Shown: positions 33,866 through 43,288 of the stretch, one piece after another | Numbering within the stretch: the first letter of the stretch is position 1 | Layout of the letters: every line of letters begins with the position of its first letter | Assembly: GCF_021088345.1 (NCBI RefSeq) | Contig: NZ_CP088156.1 | Coordinates: forward strand, 7,927,001-7,991,000 | DNA: 64,000 bases | Direction: 5' to 3' | Origin: Bradyrhizobium ontarionense | GTDB lineage: Bacteria; Pseudomonadota; Alphaproteobacteria; Rhizobiales; Xanthobacteraceae | Made by a program: the position numbers and the translations under genes | The notes under the pieces: generated by a model | What the model was told of the DNA's origin: nothing | Databases searched by the model: none | What the model saw: only the letters and a program-made list of their open reading frames with translations

Positions 33866-34540
33866 TTGATCTCTCCCGATACCCTTTTGCGCATCGCGCC
33901 GTGGTCGCGCCATCTGAAGCCCGAGGAGATAGACGCGACCTGTGCGGGGATCGTCGAGCGCTCCTTCGCGGCCAACGAGCATATCTTCATGCGCGGCGAC
34001 CAGTTCGATTATTGGACCGGCATCGTCACAGGTCTCGCGCGCATGAGCACGGTGTCGCGCGGCGGAAAGGCCACGACCTTCGCCGGCATGTCCGCGGGCG
34101 CCTGGTTCGGCGAAGGCAGCGTGCTCAAGAACGAGCCGCGCCGCTATGACGTCGTCGCGCTGCGCGACACGCGGCTCGCGCTGATGGAGCGGCCGACCTT
34201 CATGTGGCTGTTCGAGAACAGCGTCGGCTTCAATCGCTTTCTCGTCACCCAGCTCAACGAGCGGCTCGGCCAATTCATCGGTCTCGTCGAAGTCGGCCGC
34301 ACGCTGGATGCGACGGCGCGGCTCGCCCGCAGCATCGCCTCGCTGTTCAACCCGATCCTCTACCCGAATACGACCCGGCACCTGGAGATCACCCAGGAGG
34401 AGATTGGCGCCTTGTCGGGCCTGTCGCGGCAGAACGCCAATCAGTGCCTGAAGACGCTGGAGCGCGAGGGCCTGCTGCGGCTGGAATATGGCGGGGTCAC
34501 GATCCTCGATCTCGACCGCCTGCGCTGTTACGGGGACTGA
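33866..34540 (+). CDS. Crp/Fnr family transcriptional regulator
   Basis: A 224-residue regulator. The likely start is TTG. No ATG precedes the conserved N-terminus. Residues about 20-120 form a cyclic-nucleotide-binding fold (GIVTGLARMSTVSRGGKATTFAGMSAGAWFGEGSVLKNEPRRYDVVALRDTRLALM), and the HTH is ITQEEIGALSGLSRQNANQCLKTLEREGLLRLEYGGVTILD. No N-terminal cysteine cluster is seen, so it is not an oxygen-sensing FNR. Position suggests it controls the divergent ABC-transporter and ligase operon. Confidence 0.83.
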   Translation: MISPDTLLRIAPWSRHLKPEEIDATCAGIVERSFAANEHIFMRGDQFDYWTGIVTGLARMSTVSRGGKATTFAGMSAGAWFGEGSVLKNEPRRYDVVALRDTRLALMERPTFMWLFENSVGFNRFLVTQLNERLGQFIGLVEVGRTLDATARLARSIASLFNPILYPNTTRHLEITQEEIGALSGLSRQNANQCLKTLEREGLLRLEYGGVTILDLDRLRCYGD

Positions 34541-34673
34541 CGGAAGCGGTGCCGTCCTGGCGGCAGAGCATTGATCGGACATACCTTTCCGTTGGGCTTG
34601 ACCGTCGCGAGGTGCTATGGCCTCGCTATCGCGGGAACATCGGGCGTGGCGTCGGGAGAGAGTTGGAGTGGGT

Positions 34674-35753
34674 ATGGCGAGGCAGGATTGCAGGGGTCGC
34701 GTGGCGCTGATCACCGGGGTCACCGGGCAGGACGGCGCCTATCTGGCCGAATATCTGCTTGGCCTCGGCTATACGGTCCACGGCATCAAGCGGCGGTCGT
34801 CGTCCTTCAATACCGCGAGGGTCGATCATCTCTATCAGGATCCGCACCACGGCAACGTGCCGTTCCTGCTGCACTACGGCGACATGACCGACTCGACCAA
34901 CCTGATCCGGCTGGTGCAGCAGATCCGCCCGCACGAGATCTACAATCTGGCGGCACAGAGCCATGTCGGCGTCAGCTTCGAGAGCCCGGAATATACCGCC
35001 AATGCCGATGCGCTCGGCGTTCTCCGCCTGTTGGAAGCCATTCGCATTCTCGGGATGGAGAAGGAGACCCGCTTCTACCAGGCTTCGACCTCCGAGCTGT
35101 ACGGCCTGGTCCAGGAGATCCCGCAGAAGGAGACCACGCCGTTCTATCCGCGCTCGCCTTACGGCTGCGCCAAGCTCTACGGCTACTGGATCACGGTGAA
35201 CTATCGCGAAGCCTACGGCATGTTCGCCTGCAACGGCATCCTGTTCAATCACGAGAGCCCGATCCGCGGCGAGACCTTCGTCACGCGCAAGATCACCCGT
35301 GGCGTCGCCCGCATCGAGACCGGCCTGGAGGAGACCATCTATCTCGGCAATCTCGAGGCCAAGCGCGACTGGGGTCACGCCCGCGACTATGTCGAGGGCA
35401 TGCATCGTATCCTGCAGGCGGATACGCCCGACGACTTCGTGCTGGCGACCGGCGAGACCCATTCGGTGCGCGAGCTCGTCGAGCTCGCCTTCGCCGAGGT
35501 CGATCGCCGCATCGAATGGCGCGGTGAGGGCGTCGACGAGGCCGGGATCGATTGCAAGTCCGGCAAGACGGTGGTGCGCATCGACCCGACTTATTTCCGG
35601 CCGACCGAGGTCGACCTTCTGATCGGCGACTGCAGCAAGGCGCGCGATAAGCTCGGCTGGGCGCCGAAGACGAGCTTCGCCCAGCTCGTCAAGGAAATGG
35701 TCGCGAGCGACCTGGATGCCGCACGCAAGGAGGCCGTCCGTGGCGGCCTTTGA
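34674..35753 (+). CDS. gmd: GDP-mannose 4,6-dehydratase
   Basis: A 359-residue short-chain dehydrogenase-type enzyme. I chose the ATG with GGAG five bases upstream, just before the nucleotide loop [11 protein letters not shown]. Diagnostic motifs are [20 protein letters not shown], the active-site STSELYG with S-P-Y-G-C-A-K tyrosine and lysine, and [19 protein letters not shown]. It converts GDP-D-mannose to GDP-4-keto-6-deoxymannose using bound NADP. It is the first of a two-gene unit making GDP-L-fucose for surface polysaccharide. In rhizobia this sugar is found in LPS, EPS or decorated Nod factors. Confidence 0.93.
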   Translation: MARQDCRGRVALITGVTGQDGAYLAEYLLGLGYTVHGIKRRSSSFNTARVDHLYQDPHHGNVPFLLHYGDMTDSTNLIRLVQQIRPHEIYNLAAQSHVGVSFESPEYTANADALGVLRLLEAIRILGMEKETRFYQASTSELYGLVQEIPQKETTPFYPRSPYGCAKLYGYWITVNYREAYGMFACNGILFNHESPIRGETFVTRKITRGVARIETGLEETIYLGNLEAKRDWGHARDYVEGMHRILQADTPDDFVLATGETHSVRELVELAFAEVDRRIEWRGEGVDEAGIDCKSGKTVVRIDPTYFRPTEVDLLIGDCSKARDKLGWAPKTSFAQLVKEMVASDLDAARKEAVRGGL

Positions 35754-36690
35754 TCTCCGGGGCAAGCGCGTCTTCGTTGCCGGCCATCGCGGCATGGTCG
35801 GCAGCGCGCTGGTGCGGCGATTGGCGAGCGAGGGCGTCGAGCTGCTGACCGTGCCGCGCCGCGACGTCGATCTACGCGACCAGACCGCCGTGTTCTCCTG
35901 GTTCGCCAGGACCAAGCCGCAAGTCGTGTTCCTCGCCGCCGCCAAGGTCGGCGGCATCGTCGCCAACAACACGCTGCGCGCTGAATTCATCTACGACAAC
36001 ATCGCGATTGCCACCAACGTCATCCACGCCGCGCATGTGAACAGCGCCGAGAAGCTGATGTTTCTCGGCTCCTCCTGCATCTATCCGAAGCTCGCCCCGC
36101 AGCCGCTGCGTGAAGATGCGATGCTGACCGGCCCCTTGGAGCCCACCAACGAGCCCTACGCGATTGCCAAGATCGCCGGCATCAAGATGGTCGAGGCCTA
36201 CCGCAGCCAATACGGCGCCGACTTCATCAACGTGATGCCGACCAATCTCTATGGCCCCGGCGACAACTATCATCCGGAGTACAGCCACGTGGTCGCGGCG
36301 CTGATCCGGCGTTTCCACGAGGCCAAGCTTGCGGATGCCCGCCAGGTCGTGGTCTGGGGCACCGGCACGCCGCGGCGCGAATTCCTCTATGTCGACGACA
36401 TGGCGGATGCCTGTGTGCATCTGATGAAGACCTATTCGGATTCAGAGCTGGTCAACATCGGCACCGGCGAGGACATCACGATCGCCGATTTTGCCCGCGT
36501 CGTTGCAGCCGCCGTCGGCTACACGGGAGCCGTCAGCTTCGATACCTCGAGGCCCGATGGCACGCCGCGCAAGCTGCTCGACGTGTCCCGGCTCGCGAAG
36601 CTCGGCTGGCGCGCCACGACCTCGCTTCAGGACGGCATCGCGCGCGCGTATCAGTCGTTCCTCAAGGAGACGGGGCAGGGCGCAGAGTAG
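35740..36690 (+). CDS. fcl: GDP-L-fucose synthase
   Basis: A 316-residue NADPH-dependent epimerase/reductase. The start is a GTG with AAGGAGG six bases upstream, inside the last codons of gmd. The in-frame ATG at 35716 has no such site. [10 protein letters not shown] binds NADP, and [42 protein letters not shown] holds the catalytic Ser-Cys, Tyr and Lys. [27 protein letters not shown] is the substrate loop. It completes GDP-L-fucose from the Gmd product, and the overlap implies coupled translation. Confidence 0.93.
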   Translation: MAAFDLRGKRVFVAGHRGMVGSALVRRLASEGVELLTVPRRDVDLRDQTAVFSWFARTKPQVVFLAAAKVGGIVANNTLRAEFIYDNIAIATNVIHAAHVNSAEKLMFLGSSCIYPKLAPQPLREDAMLTGPLEPTNEPYAIAKIAGIKMVEAYRSQYGADFINVMPTNLYGPGDNYHPEYSHVVAALIRRFHEAKLADARQVVVWGTGTPRREFLYVDDMADACVHLMKTYSDSELVNIGTGEDITIADFARVVAAAVGYTGAVSFDTSRPDGTPRKLLDVSRLAKLGWRATTSLQDGIARAYQSFLKETGQGAE

Positions 36691-36770
36691 CGTCCGTCCT
36701 TGCGAGCCGCGGAAGCGTCGAAGCCGTCCAGGACGCGAACACGAGACTCCGCCTTGCTTCGCGAACCCTG

Positions 36771-37688
36771 TCATTCGGCCGCGCGTCCCTCGGCGGCTCC
36801 TTGCACAGCCCCTATCTTGCTGCGCACCGCCTTGATCTCGCGGACCGGCGACGAGCCGAACATCCGGCCGTATTCGCGCGTGAACTGCGGCACGCTCTGA
36901 TAGCCGACGGCAAAGGCCGCGCTGCCTGCGGTCATGCCTTCCGCCAGCATCAGCCGTCGCGCCTCGATCAGCCGAAGCTGCTTCTGGAACTGCAGCGGCG
37001 ACAGTGAGGTGAGGCGGCGGAAGTACTGGTGGAATGACGACGGGCTCATGCCCGCGACGGCCGCCAATTGCTCCACGCGCAAGGGCCCCGCAAACTCGGT
37101 GCGCAGCACGGCGACCGCGCGTGCGATGCGCTGCGCGTGGCCATCCGGCCAGCCGAGACGACGGATCGCCGTTCCATGCCGGCCAGTCAACAGCCAGTAG
37201 TGCATCTCGCGCAACAGCTGTCCCTGCAGCACCGGTATCGATTCCGGACGATCGAGCAAGCGCATCAGACGTAGCGCAGCGTCGGCCACCTCGCGATCGG
37301 TCGGGTCGACTCGGACCGGCGCGTGGTCGTCTCCGCCGGCGTCACCCATCTGTGCCGAGAGATCGGTGAGAATCGCCGGATCGAGCTCGAGCACGAGCGA
37401 GAGATAGGGCACCGCGATGCTTGCGCGCGTGATCTGGCTGACGGTCGGCACGTCGGCCGTGATCAACAGCGAATCGCCAGCGGAAAAGCCGAAGCCCTGG
37501 CCGCCCATCGTGACATGCTTGCTTCCCTGCACCACGAGGCAGACCAGCGGCCGCGAGATCGCGTAGAGGAGGCCGCTGGGCGCGGTCGCCCGTACGGTCA
37601 TCAGGCCCGCGATTGGGGGTTGGCCAATACCGGCACCGTCGGCATGGGCTTCGGCGTGGCGGCCCACGGCGTGAAGGAGCGTGCTCAT
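36771..37688 (-). CDS. AraC family transcriptional regulator
   Basis: A 305-residue regulator. Residues about 20-175 are an AraC_N-type cupin-like sensor domain (GLLYAISRPLVCLVVQGSKHVTMGGQGFGFSAGDSLLITADVPTVSQ). The C-terminal 100 residues hold two HTH motifs (MSPSSFHQYFRRLTSLSPLQFQKQLRLIEARRLML and AAFAVGYQSVPQFTREYGRMFGSSP). It is divergent from the SDR gene, with a 138-base gap, which is the usual arrangement for regulators of short detoxification or catabolic operons. Confidence 0.87.
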   Translation of the reverse strand: MSTLLHAVGRHAEAHADGAGIGQPPIAGLMTVRATAPSGLLYAISRPLVCLVVQGSKHVTMGGQGFGFSAGDSLLITADVPTVSQITRASIAVPYLSLVLELDPAILTDLSAQMGDAGGDDHAPVRVDPTDREVADAALRLMRLLDRPESIPVLQGQLLREMHYWLLTGRHGTAIRRLGWPDGHAQRIARAVAVLRTEFAGPLRVEQLAAVAGMSPSSFHQYFRRLTSLSPLQFQKQLRLIEARRLMLAEGMTAGSAAFAVGYQSVPQFTREYGRMFGSSPVREIKAVRSKIGAVQGAAEGRAAE

Positions 37689-37826
37689 GATGGACCGAGC
37701 CTAACCGGTCGACGCCGGCGATGCACCGCATTTTGGAGGATTGGGCAAGAAGCGGCGAGCTTCCGGCAACAAAGGCGTGCGCGCCTGGTCGATATCGGGG
37801 TGGTCAAGACCGCAGGAGTTCAGACC

Positions 37827-38582
37827 ATGACCAAGATTGCTCTCGTGACCGGTTCGAGCCGGGGCCTCGGCCGCAACGCCGCGCTCAACATCGCTCGCCA
37901 TGGTGGCGACGTCGTTCTCACCTACCAGAGCAGGGTGGACGACGCTCACGCGGCTATGGCGGAGATCGCTGCGCTGGGCCGCAAGGCTGTCGCCTTGCAA
38001 TTGGACACCGGGGACGTCGCAAGTTTCATGTCGTTTGCCGAGCGGCTGCGGACCGCGTTGCGCGAGACCTGGCGGCGCGAGACGTTTGACCATCTCGTCA
38101 ACAATGCCGGCCATGGCGACTATGCCTTGATCGGCCAGACCACCGAGGCGCAATTCGATCGTCTGGTCAACGTCCATTTCAAGGGCGTCTATTTCCTGAC
38201 GCAGACATTGCTGCCACTGCTCGCCGATGGTGGTCGCATTGTGAACCTGTCCTCCGGCCTGACCCATACGTCGTTTCCCGGTTACGCCGCCTATGCGGCG
38301 GTCAAAGGCGCGGTCGAGGTGCTGACCCGTTACATGGCCAAGGAATTGGGTGACCGCGGTATCGCGGTCAACACGGTGGCCCCCGGCGCGATCGAAACCG
38401 ATTTCGGCGGCGGGGTGGTTCGCGACAATGCCGAGATCAACAAGGTGTTTGCGGACATGACCGCGCTCGGCCGCGCCGGCCTGCCCGACGACATCGGGCC
38501 GATGATCGCGAGCCTGCTGTCTGAGGACAATCGCTGGGTCAACGCGCAGCGGATCGAAGTGTCAGGTGGACAGGGCATCTGA
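37827..38582 (+). CDS. SDR family oxidoreductase
   Basis: A 251-residue classical short-chain dehydrogenase. ATG has CAGGAG nine bases upstream. The cofactor loop is TGSSRGLG (residues 8-15), followed by NNAGHG, and the catalytic set is a serine in NLSSGL with Y-A-A-V-K. VNTVAPGAIETDF is the usual post-catalytic segment. An unspecified ketone, aldehyde or alcohol is the substrate. The metallo-hydrolase follows 25 bases downstream, so the two are likely co-transcribed under the divergent AraC protein. Confidence 0.87.
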   Translation: MTKIALVTGSSRGLGRNAALNIARHGGDVVLTYQSRVDDAHAAMAEIAALGRKAVALQLDTGDVASFMSFAERLRTALRETWRRETFDHLVNNAGHGDYALIGQTTEAQFDRLVNVHFKGVYFLTQTLLPLLADGGRIVNLSSGLTHTSFPGYAAYAAVKGAVEVLTRYMAKELGDRGIAVNTVAPGAIETDFGGGVVRDNAEINKVFADMTALGRAGLPDDIGPMIASLLSEDNRWVNAQRIEVSGGQGI

Positions 38583-38607
38583 GACGAGCGAATCCGGGAG
38601 ATCGCCC

Positions 38608-39402
38608 ATGTCAGTTTCTGCAGGACCCGCCGGCACCATCGATCGGCTCTACGTGCTGGATGCCGGGCTCGCGGTCGCACCAGATCGATCGGCTTATACG
38701 CCGGGACAGTGGGAGGGCGAACAGGTCACGTTGAGCTGCAATGCCTACCTGATCCGTCGTGGCGGCGCCTGGATCATGTGGGATACCGGCATCGAGGATA
38801 CGATCGCAGAGGAGGCCGGCGGCCGGATCATCGCCCACGGCATCAGGGGCGTCGTTGCGCGCCCGATCGTCCGCCAACTCGCCGATATCGGACTTGGGCC
38901 CGAGGACGTGACGACGGTCATTCTGTCCCATGCTCATTTCGACCATGTCGGCAATGCGCGGCTGTTCGGGCATGCCACGTGGCACATCCAGCGGGACGAG
39001 CATCGGGCGATGTTCGGCCCCGACTATCGACAGCATGGCTATGTGCCTTTGCTTTACGAATGCCTGAGGCAGGCAAAGGTCGAACTGATGGACGGAGACC
39101 ATGACATGTTCGGTGATGGTTCGATCCGTGTGATCGCGACGTCCGGACATACGCCGGGGCACAGTTCGCTGCTGGTCCGCCTCGCGAATACCGGGCCGAT
39201 CCTGCTGTCAGGCGATGTTGCGCATGACCGCTACAACATGGAGCATCGCCGCGTGCCGACCATGAACGCCGATGCGGAGGAGACGCGACGATCGATGGCG
39301 CGCGTCGAGGCCATCGTTCAGGCCGAGGGGGCGCAGCTCTGGATCAACCACGACATCGTGCAGAACGCGACGATCGTACACGCGCCGTCCTACTTCGATT
39401 GA
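38608..39402 (+). CDS. MBL-fold metallo-hydrolase, N-acyl-homoserine lactonase-like
   Basis: A 264-residue metallo-beta-lactamase-fold protein. Metal ligands are His108, His110, Asp112 and His113 in SHAHFDHVG, with a further histidine in TSGHTPGHSS, an aspartate in LLSGDVAHD and a late histidine in WINHD. The overall length and the tyrosine near SGDVAHDRYN agree with the AiiA/AttM group of lactonases that open acyl-homoserine lactones. Other lactone or ester substrates are equally possible. The start is ATG with GGGAG about eight bases upstream. No signal peptide is present. Confidence 0.82.
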   Translation: MSVSAGPAGTIDRLYVLDAGLAVAPDRSAYTPGQWEGEQVTLSCNAYLIRRGGAWIMWDTGIEDTIAEEAGGRIIAHGIRGVVARPIVRQLADIGLGPEDVTTVILSHAHFDHVGNARLFGHATWHIQRDEHRAMFGPDYRQHGYVPLLYECLRQAKVELMDGDHDMFGDGSIRVIATSGHTPGHSSLLVRLANTGPILLSGDVAHDRYNMEHRRVPTMNADAEETRRSMARVEAIVQAEGAQLWINHDIVQNATIVHAPSYFD

Positions 39403-39414
39403 GTTCCGGCCAGT

Positions 39415-40257
39415 TCAGTTCGTCGCCGTCCGCGGCGGCTTCCCACTGAGCGCCACCGCCATCGCCGAGATCAGCGGCTTCATGAAATAGGCCTCGCCCG
39501 CGGGAATGATCGACGGCGCGAGGCCGTGGACGGCAAGCTCCTCGGTGACCACAGGCCCGACCGAGGCGATCGGCGTGCGCGCCAGTCCCTGGCGCAGGCG
39601 GTCTTCGACGCCATGTGCCTTGGCGACGTCGAACAGCCGCCGCGGCTGGCCCGAGCTCGTCAATGCAATGGCGTCGACCTTGCCTGCGATCATCTCGTCG
39701 ATGGCGGTGAGGATGTTCGTATCCGCCGCCTTGGCGTCGTAGACATAAGGCAGGACGGGATCGACCTCGGCGCTGCCAGCGGTGATGGCGCCGATCAGCG
39801 CCGCGTGATCCTTGTCGGGGTAGAGCTGCAGGCCCAGCCGATGGCCCTTCAGGTCGTATCGGGCCAGCAGCTCGGCGACGCCTTCCGACGTCGGCTTCTC
39901 GGTCGTGACCTGCGGCTCGAGTCCAAGCTCGCGCAAGGCGCGACCGGGCTTGGGTCCGCGGGTGAATTTGCGCGCCTTACCGAGCGCGCTGATGAAATCC
40001 GCTTCGACGCCGATCCGTCGCACGACGGTCATCAGCCGCCGCAGGCCTTCGCCGGTCATCAGCACGAGATCGTCGCAAGGCCGCGCGATGAACCGGCGAA
40101 TCCAGGCCTCGATCGGACCCGGGTCCGGTGCGTCCTGGATCGTGAACATCGGACATTGCAGCACGTCGGCGCCTTGCTCGGCAAGCAGCCGCGAGAACTG
40201 CGCTTCCTCGCGCGTTTCCAGGATCAGGATGCGGTTGCCGGTCAGCCTGTCAGCCAT
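39415..40257 (-). CDS. Uroporphyrinogen-III synthase family protein (HemD-like)
   Basis: A 280-residue protein with the two-lobed HemD pattern: RILILETREEAQFSRLLAEQGADVLQCPMFTIQD at the start, ALTSSGQPRRLFDVA in the middle and PIASVGPVVTEELAVHGLAPSIIP at the end. The ATG at 40257 was chosen because the upstream extension is unlike any family member. HemD cyclises hydroxymethylbilane. However, no hemA, hemB, hemC or nitrite-reductase gene is near, and related stand-alone paralogues exist in bacteria with a second true hemD, so its enzymatic role is uncertain. Confidence 0.75.
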   Translation of the reverse strand: MADRLTGNRILILETREEAQFSRLLAEQGADVLQCPMFTIQDAPDPGPIEAWIRRFIARPCDDLVLMTGEGLRRLMTVVRRIGVEADFISALGKARKFTRGPKPGRALRELGLEPQVTTEKPTSEGVAELLARYDLKGHRLGLQLYPDKDHAALIGAITAGSAEVDPVLPYVYDAKAADTNILTAIDEMIAGKVDAIALTSSGQPRRLFDVAKAHGVEDRLRQGLARTPIASVGPVVTEELAVHGLAPSIIPAGEAYFMKPLISAMAVALSGKPPRTATN

Positions 40258-40412
40258 GGCGATGCTCGAAGGTTGAGAGTTGATGTTTTGTTCATCCTGC
40301 CCCCGCGCCGAGCGTTGGCGCAAGCGGGGCGAGGGTGATAGAGCAGGCGCAAACGGGCGCCAAGCCTGCCGCGCGTTCCTCCTCACCCATCCGTCCCGGT
40401 TGCATCATCGCC

Positions 40413-41276
40413 ATGTCCGACCACCAATATGTCCTGACCCTGTCCTGCCCGGATCGTCCCGGGATCGTCTCGGCCGTCTCCACCTTCCTCGCCCATAACG
40501 GCCAGAACATTCTCGACGCCCAGCAGTTCGGCGATTTCGAGACGGGTCACTTCTTCATGCGCGTGGTGTTCACGGCCGCCGACCTCGCCGTCAACCTGCC
40601 GTCGCTGCAGACCGGTTTCACCGCGATCGCCGACCGGTTTGCGATGGATTGGCAGATGCGCGACCGCGCCGGCCAACGCCGCGTCATGCTGCTGGTGTCG
40701 AAGTTCGATCATTGCCTGGTCGACATTCTCTACCGCTGGCGCACCCGCGACCTGTCGATGATCCCGACCGCGATCGTCTCCAACCATCCGCGCGAGACCT
40801 ATGCCGGGCTCGATTTCGGCGACATCCCGTTCCACCACATGCCGGTCACCAGGGACACCAAGCGCGAGCAGGAGCAGGCGGTCCTGAAGCTAGTCGACGA
40901 CACCAAGACCGATCTCGTGGTGCTGGCGCGCTACATGCAGATCCTGTCCGACGAGATGTCGGCGAGCCTGTCCGGGCGCTGCATCAACATCCATCATTCG
41001 TTCCTGCCGGGCTTCAAGGGCGCCAAGCCCTACCACCAGGCCTATGAGCGCGGCGTCAAGCTGATCGGCGCCACCGCCCATTACGTCACGCGCGATCTCG
41101 ACGAAGGCCCGATCATCGACCAGGACGTCGAGCGCATCAGCCATCGCGACACCCCCGACGACCTCGTGCGCAAGGGCCGCGACATCGAACGCCGGGTGCT
41201 GGCGCGGGCGATCCGCTATCACCTCGAGGACCGCGTCATCCTCAACGGGCGCAAGACCGTGGTGTTCATGGATTGA
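40413..41276 (+). CDS. purU: Formyltetrahydrofolate deformylase
   Basis: A 287-residue protein: an N-terminal ACT domain ([32 protein letters not shown]) then a formyl-transferase domain. The active-site residues are visible as [24 protein letters not shown] and the later [16 protein letters not shown], which supply the catalytic Asn, His and Asp. It hydrolyses 10-formyl-THF to formate and THF, balancing one-carbon pools. I placed the start at the ATG giving [12 protein letters not shown]. It is divergent from the HemD-like gene. Confidence 0.92.
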   Translation: MSDHQYVLTLSCPDRPGIVSAVSTFLAHNGQNILDAQQFGDFETGHFFMRVVFTAADLAVNLPSLQTGFTAIADRFAMDWQMRDRAGQRRVMLLVSKFDHCLVDILYRWRTRDLSMIPTAIVSNHPRETYAGLDFGDIPFHHMPVTRDTKREQEQAVLKLVDDTKTDLVVLARYMQILSDEMSASLSGRCINIHHSFLPGFKGAKPYHQAYERGVKLIGATAHYVTRDLDEGPIIDQDVERISHRDTPDDLVRKGRDIERRVLARAIRYHLEDRVILNGRKTVVFMD

Positions 41277-41288
41277 TGACGCTGGCCG

Positions 41289-41603
41289 TCAGCGGCCCGG
41301 GGCGGTCGCCTGCGCGTTGGCATTCGACTGCGTCTCCTTGTCGCGCTCGGCCGCCGGCATCTGCCGCTGCCGCTCGCGCTCCTGCATGAAACGGTCATAC
41401 TCCGCGGTGCCGGGCCGCGGCGGGGCATTGGCCGGCAGGCCGCCGGCCCATTGCGGGATAATGTCGCCCATGCCGGCGCCGACCTTCTCGTTGATCGACG
41501 AGCAGCCGGCCAGAGCCGGCGCAGCCAAGGCCAGCACGGTCATCGCGGCAAGCAATCTCGCGCGAATTGCAGTCCTGGCCGGCATGGAGGGGTGACCTTT
41601 CAT
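41289..41603 (-). CDS. Small putative lipoprotein
   Basis: A 104-residue protein with a lipoprotein signal ending A-L-A-G-C at the cysteine after about 33 residues from this start. An alternative ATG at 41585 gives a more standard signal length. The mature part is short, polar and proline-, glutamine- and arginine-rich (EYDRFMQERERQRQMPAAERDKE), typical of the small envelope lipoproteins of Bradyrhizobium. The function is unknown. It is convergent with purU. Confidence 0.65.
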   Translation of the reverse strand: MKGHPSMPARTAIRARLLAAMTVLALAAPALAGCSSINEKVGAGMGDIIPQWAGGLPANAPPRPGTAEYDRFMQERERQRQMPAAERDKETQSNANAQATAPGR

Positions 41604-41647
41604 CGTCGCAGTCGCGACTCTAACGACTTGCCATCAATTGGTAAAAT

Positions 41648-41678
41648 TTGGCCGTTCGAAGTCGGAGTATTATAATAC
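41648..41678 (+). promoter_or_regulatory. Candidate sigma-70 promoter with palindrome upstream of livK
   Basis: TTGGCC at 41648-41653, a 17-base spacer and TATAAT at 41671-41676 make a good promoter. The -10 box lies inside a perfect 12-base palindrome, GTATTATAATAC (41667-41678), an AT-rich patch in a GC-rich genome. It is about 190 bases before the livK start. Binding of a repressor to the palindrome would block the promoter. Confidence 0.5.
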
Positions 41679-41867
41679 CTATAAAAAGTTCATGGCCCGT
41701 TCCGGAAACCGACCGTCCACGCACTGCCTCATGATCGCCATTGACAATATCGTGCCGAGTCCGCAGCGATGCGCGCGCGATATCGTGAACGACATCGCCC
41801 AGGTGAGACAACTGAGACAACAATGGCCGGGGGCTGCGGTCCTGATCCGACCAGGGAGGTAGTTTCA

Positions 41868-43049
41868 ATGTTCGTGCGAAACAAGACACTGACGCTGGCT
41901 GCCAGCGCGGCTTTGGCCGCGGCTGCGATCGCGTCCGGTGCGGCGCGGGCCGACGACGTGTTCAAGATCGGCCTGATCGTGCCGATGACCGGCGGCCAGG
42001 CGTCGACCGGCAAGCAGATCGACAACGCGATCAAGCTCTACATGCAGCAGAACGGCGACACCGTTGCCGGCAAGAAGATCCAGGTCATTCTCAAGGATGA
42101 CGCCGCGCTGCCCGACAACACCAAGCGGCTGGCGCAGGAACTGATCGTCAACGACAAGGTCAACGTCATCGCCGGCTTCGGCGTGACGCCGGCGGCGTTC
42201 GCGGCCGCGCCGCTCGCCACCCAGGGCAAGGTCCCGGAAGTGGTGATGGCCGCGGGCACCTCTGTTATCACCGAGAAGTCGCCCTACATCGTCCGCACCA
42301 GCTTCACCCTGCCGCAGTCCTCCACCATCATCGGCGACTGGGCGGTCAAGAACGGCATCAAGAAGGTCGCGACCCTGACCTCGGACTACGCGCCGGGCAA
42401 TGATGCGCTGGCCTCCTTCAAGGAGCGCTTCACCGCCGGTGGCGGCGAGATCGTCGAGGAAGTGAAGGTCCCCCTGGCCAATCCGGACTTCGCGCCGTTC
42501 CTGCAGCGCATGAAGGATGCCAAGCCGGACGCGATGTTCGTGTTCGTGCCGGCCGGCCAGGGCGGCAACTTCATGAAGCAGTATGCCGAGCGCGGGCTCG
42601 ACAAGAGCGGCATCAAGGTGATCGGACCGGGTGACGTGACCGACGACGACCTGCTCAACGACATGGGCGATGCGGTGCTCGGTACGGTGACCGCGCACAT
42701 CTATTCGGCCGCGCATCCGTCCGCCAAGAACAAGGAGTTCGTGGCGGCCTACAAGAAGGCGTTCAACAGCCGCCCGGGCTTCATGGCGGTCGGCGGCTAT
42801 GACGGCATCCATCTGATCTACGAGGCCCTGAAGAAGAGCGACGGCAAGACCGACGGCGATTCGCTGCTGGCGGCGATGAAGGGCATGGCCTGGGAGAGCC
42901 CGCGCGGCCCGATCTCGATCGATCCGGAGACGCGCGACATCGTCCAGAACGTCTACATCCGCAAGGTCGAGAAGGTCGACGGCGAGCTCTATAACGTCGA
43001 GTTCCAGACCTTCGAGGCCGTCAAGGATCCGGGCAAGGCGAAGAAGTGA
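41868..43049 (+). CDS. Branched-chain amino-acid ABC transporter substrate-binding protein (LivK-like)
   Basis: A 393-residue binding protein. The ATG has AGGGAGGT seven bases upstream, and earlier in-frame starts are unlikely. The signal peptide ends AARA before DDVFKIGLIVPMTGGQASTGKQ. Typical Peripla_BP_6 pieces follow: VNVIAGFGVTPAAFAAAPLATQ and PVVMAAGTS-like VVMAAGTSVI. It is the first gene of a complete livKHMGF operon. The ligand is unproven, since relatives bind amino acids, amides or aromatic acids. Confidence 0.88.
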   Translation: MFVRNKTLTLAASAALAAAAIASGAARADDVFKIGLIVPMTGGQASTGKQIDNAIKLYMQQNGDTVAGKKIQVILKDDAALPDNTKRLAQELIVNDKVNVIAGFGVTPAAFAAAPLATQGKVPEVVMAAGTSVITEKSPYIVRTSFTLPQSSTIIGDWAVKNGIKKVATLTSDYAPGNDALASFKERFTAGGGEIVEEVKVPLANPDFAPFLQRMKDAKPDAMFVFVPAGQGGNFMKQYAERGLDKSGIKVIGPGDVTDDDLLNDMGDAVLGTVTAHIYSAAHPSAKNKEFVAAYKKAFNSRPGFMAVGGYDGIHLIYEALKKSDGKTDGDSLLAAMKGMAWESPRGPISIDPETRDIVQNVYIRKVEKVDGELYNVEFQTFEAVKDPGKAKK

Positions 43050-43086
43050 CGCCGTAGGCGTCATCGGGAGCGCATAGATGGTGCGC

Positions 43087-43216
43087 TCCCTCCCCCGCGT
43101 GCGGGGGAGGGCTGGGGTGGGGGCGCCCCACGGCGCACTGTTTGTGAGGAGAGACTTTCCCCCACCCGCATCGCATCTTCGATGCGATGCGACCTCCCCC
43201 GCAGGCGGGGGAGGTG
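43087..43216. repeat. Compound intergenic hairpin repeat between livK and livH
   Basis: CTCCCTCCCCCGCGTGCGGG pairs with the closing CCTCCCCCGCAGGCGGGGGAGG arm, enclosing GCATCGCATC/GATGCGATGC. It is related to the elements at 26011 and 30488. It separates the binding-protein gene from the permease genes, a common place for hairpins that keep the binding protein in excess. Confidence 0.6.
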
Positions 43217-43288
43217 CAGACCGAGCCAAGCGTCACATGCGTGCCCTTCGGAAGAAGGGATGAGACCGGGGACCGAACCTAGACTGCC

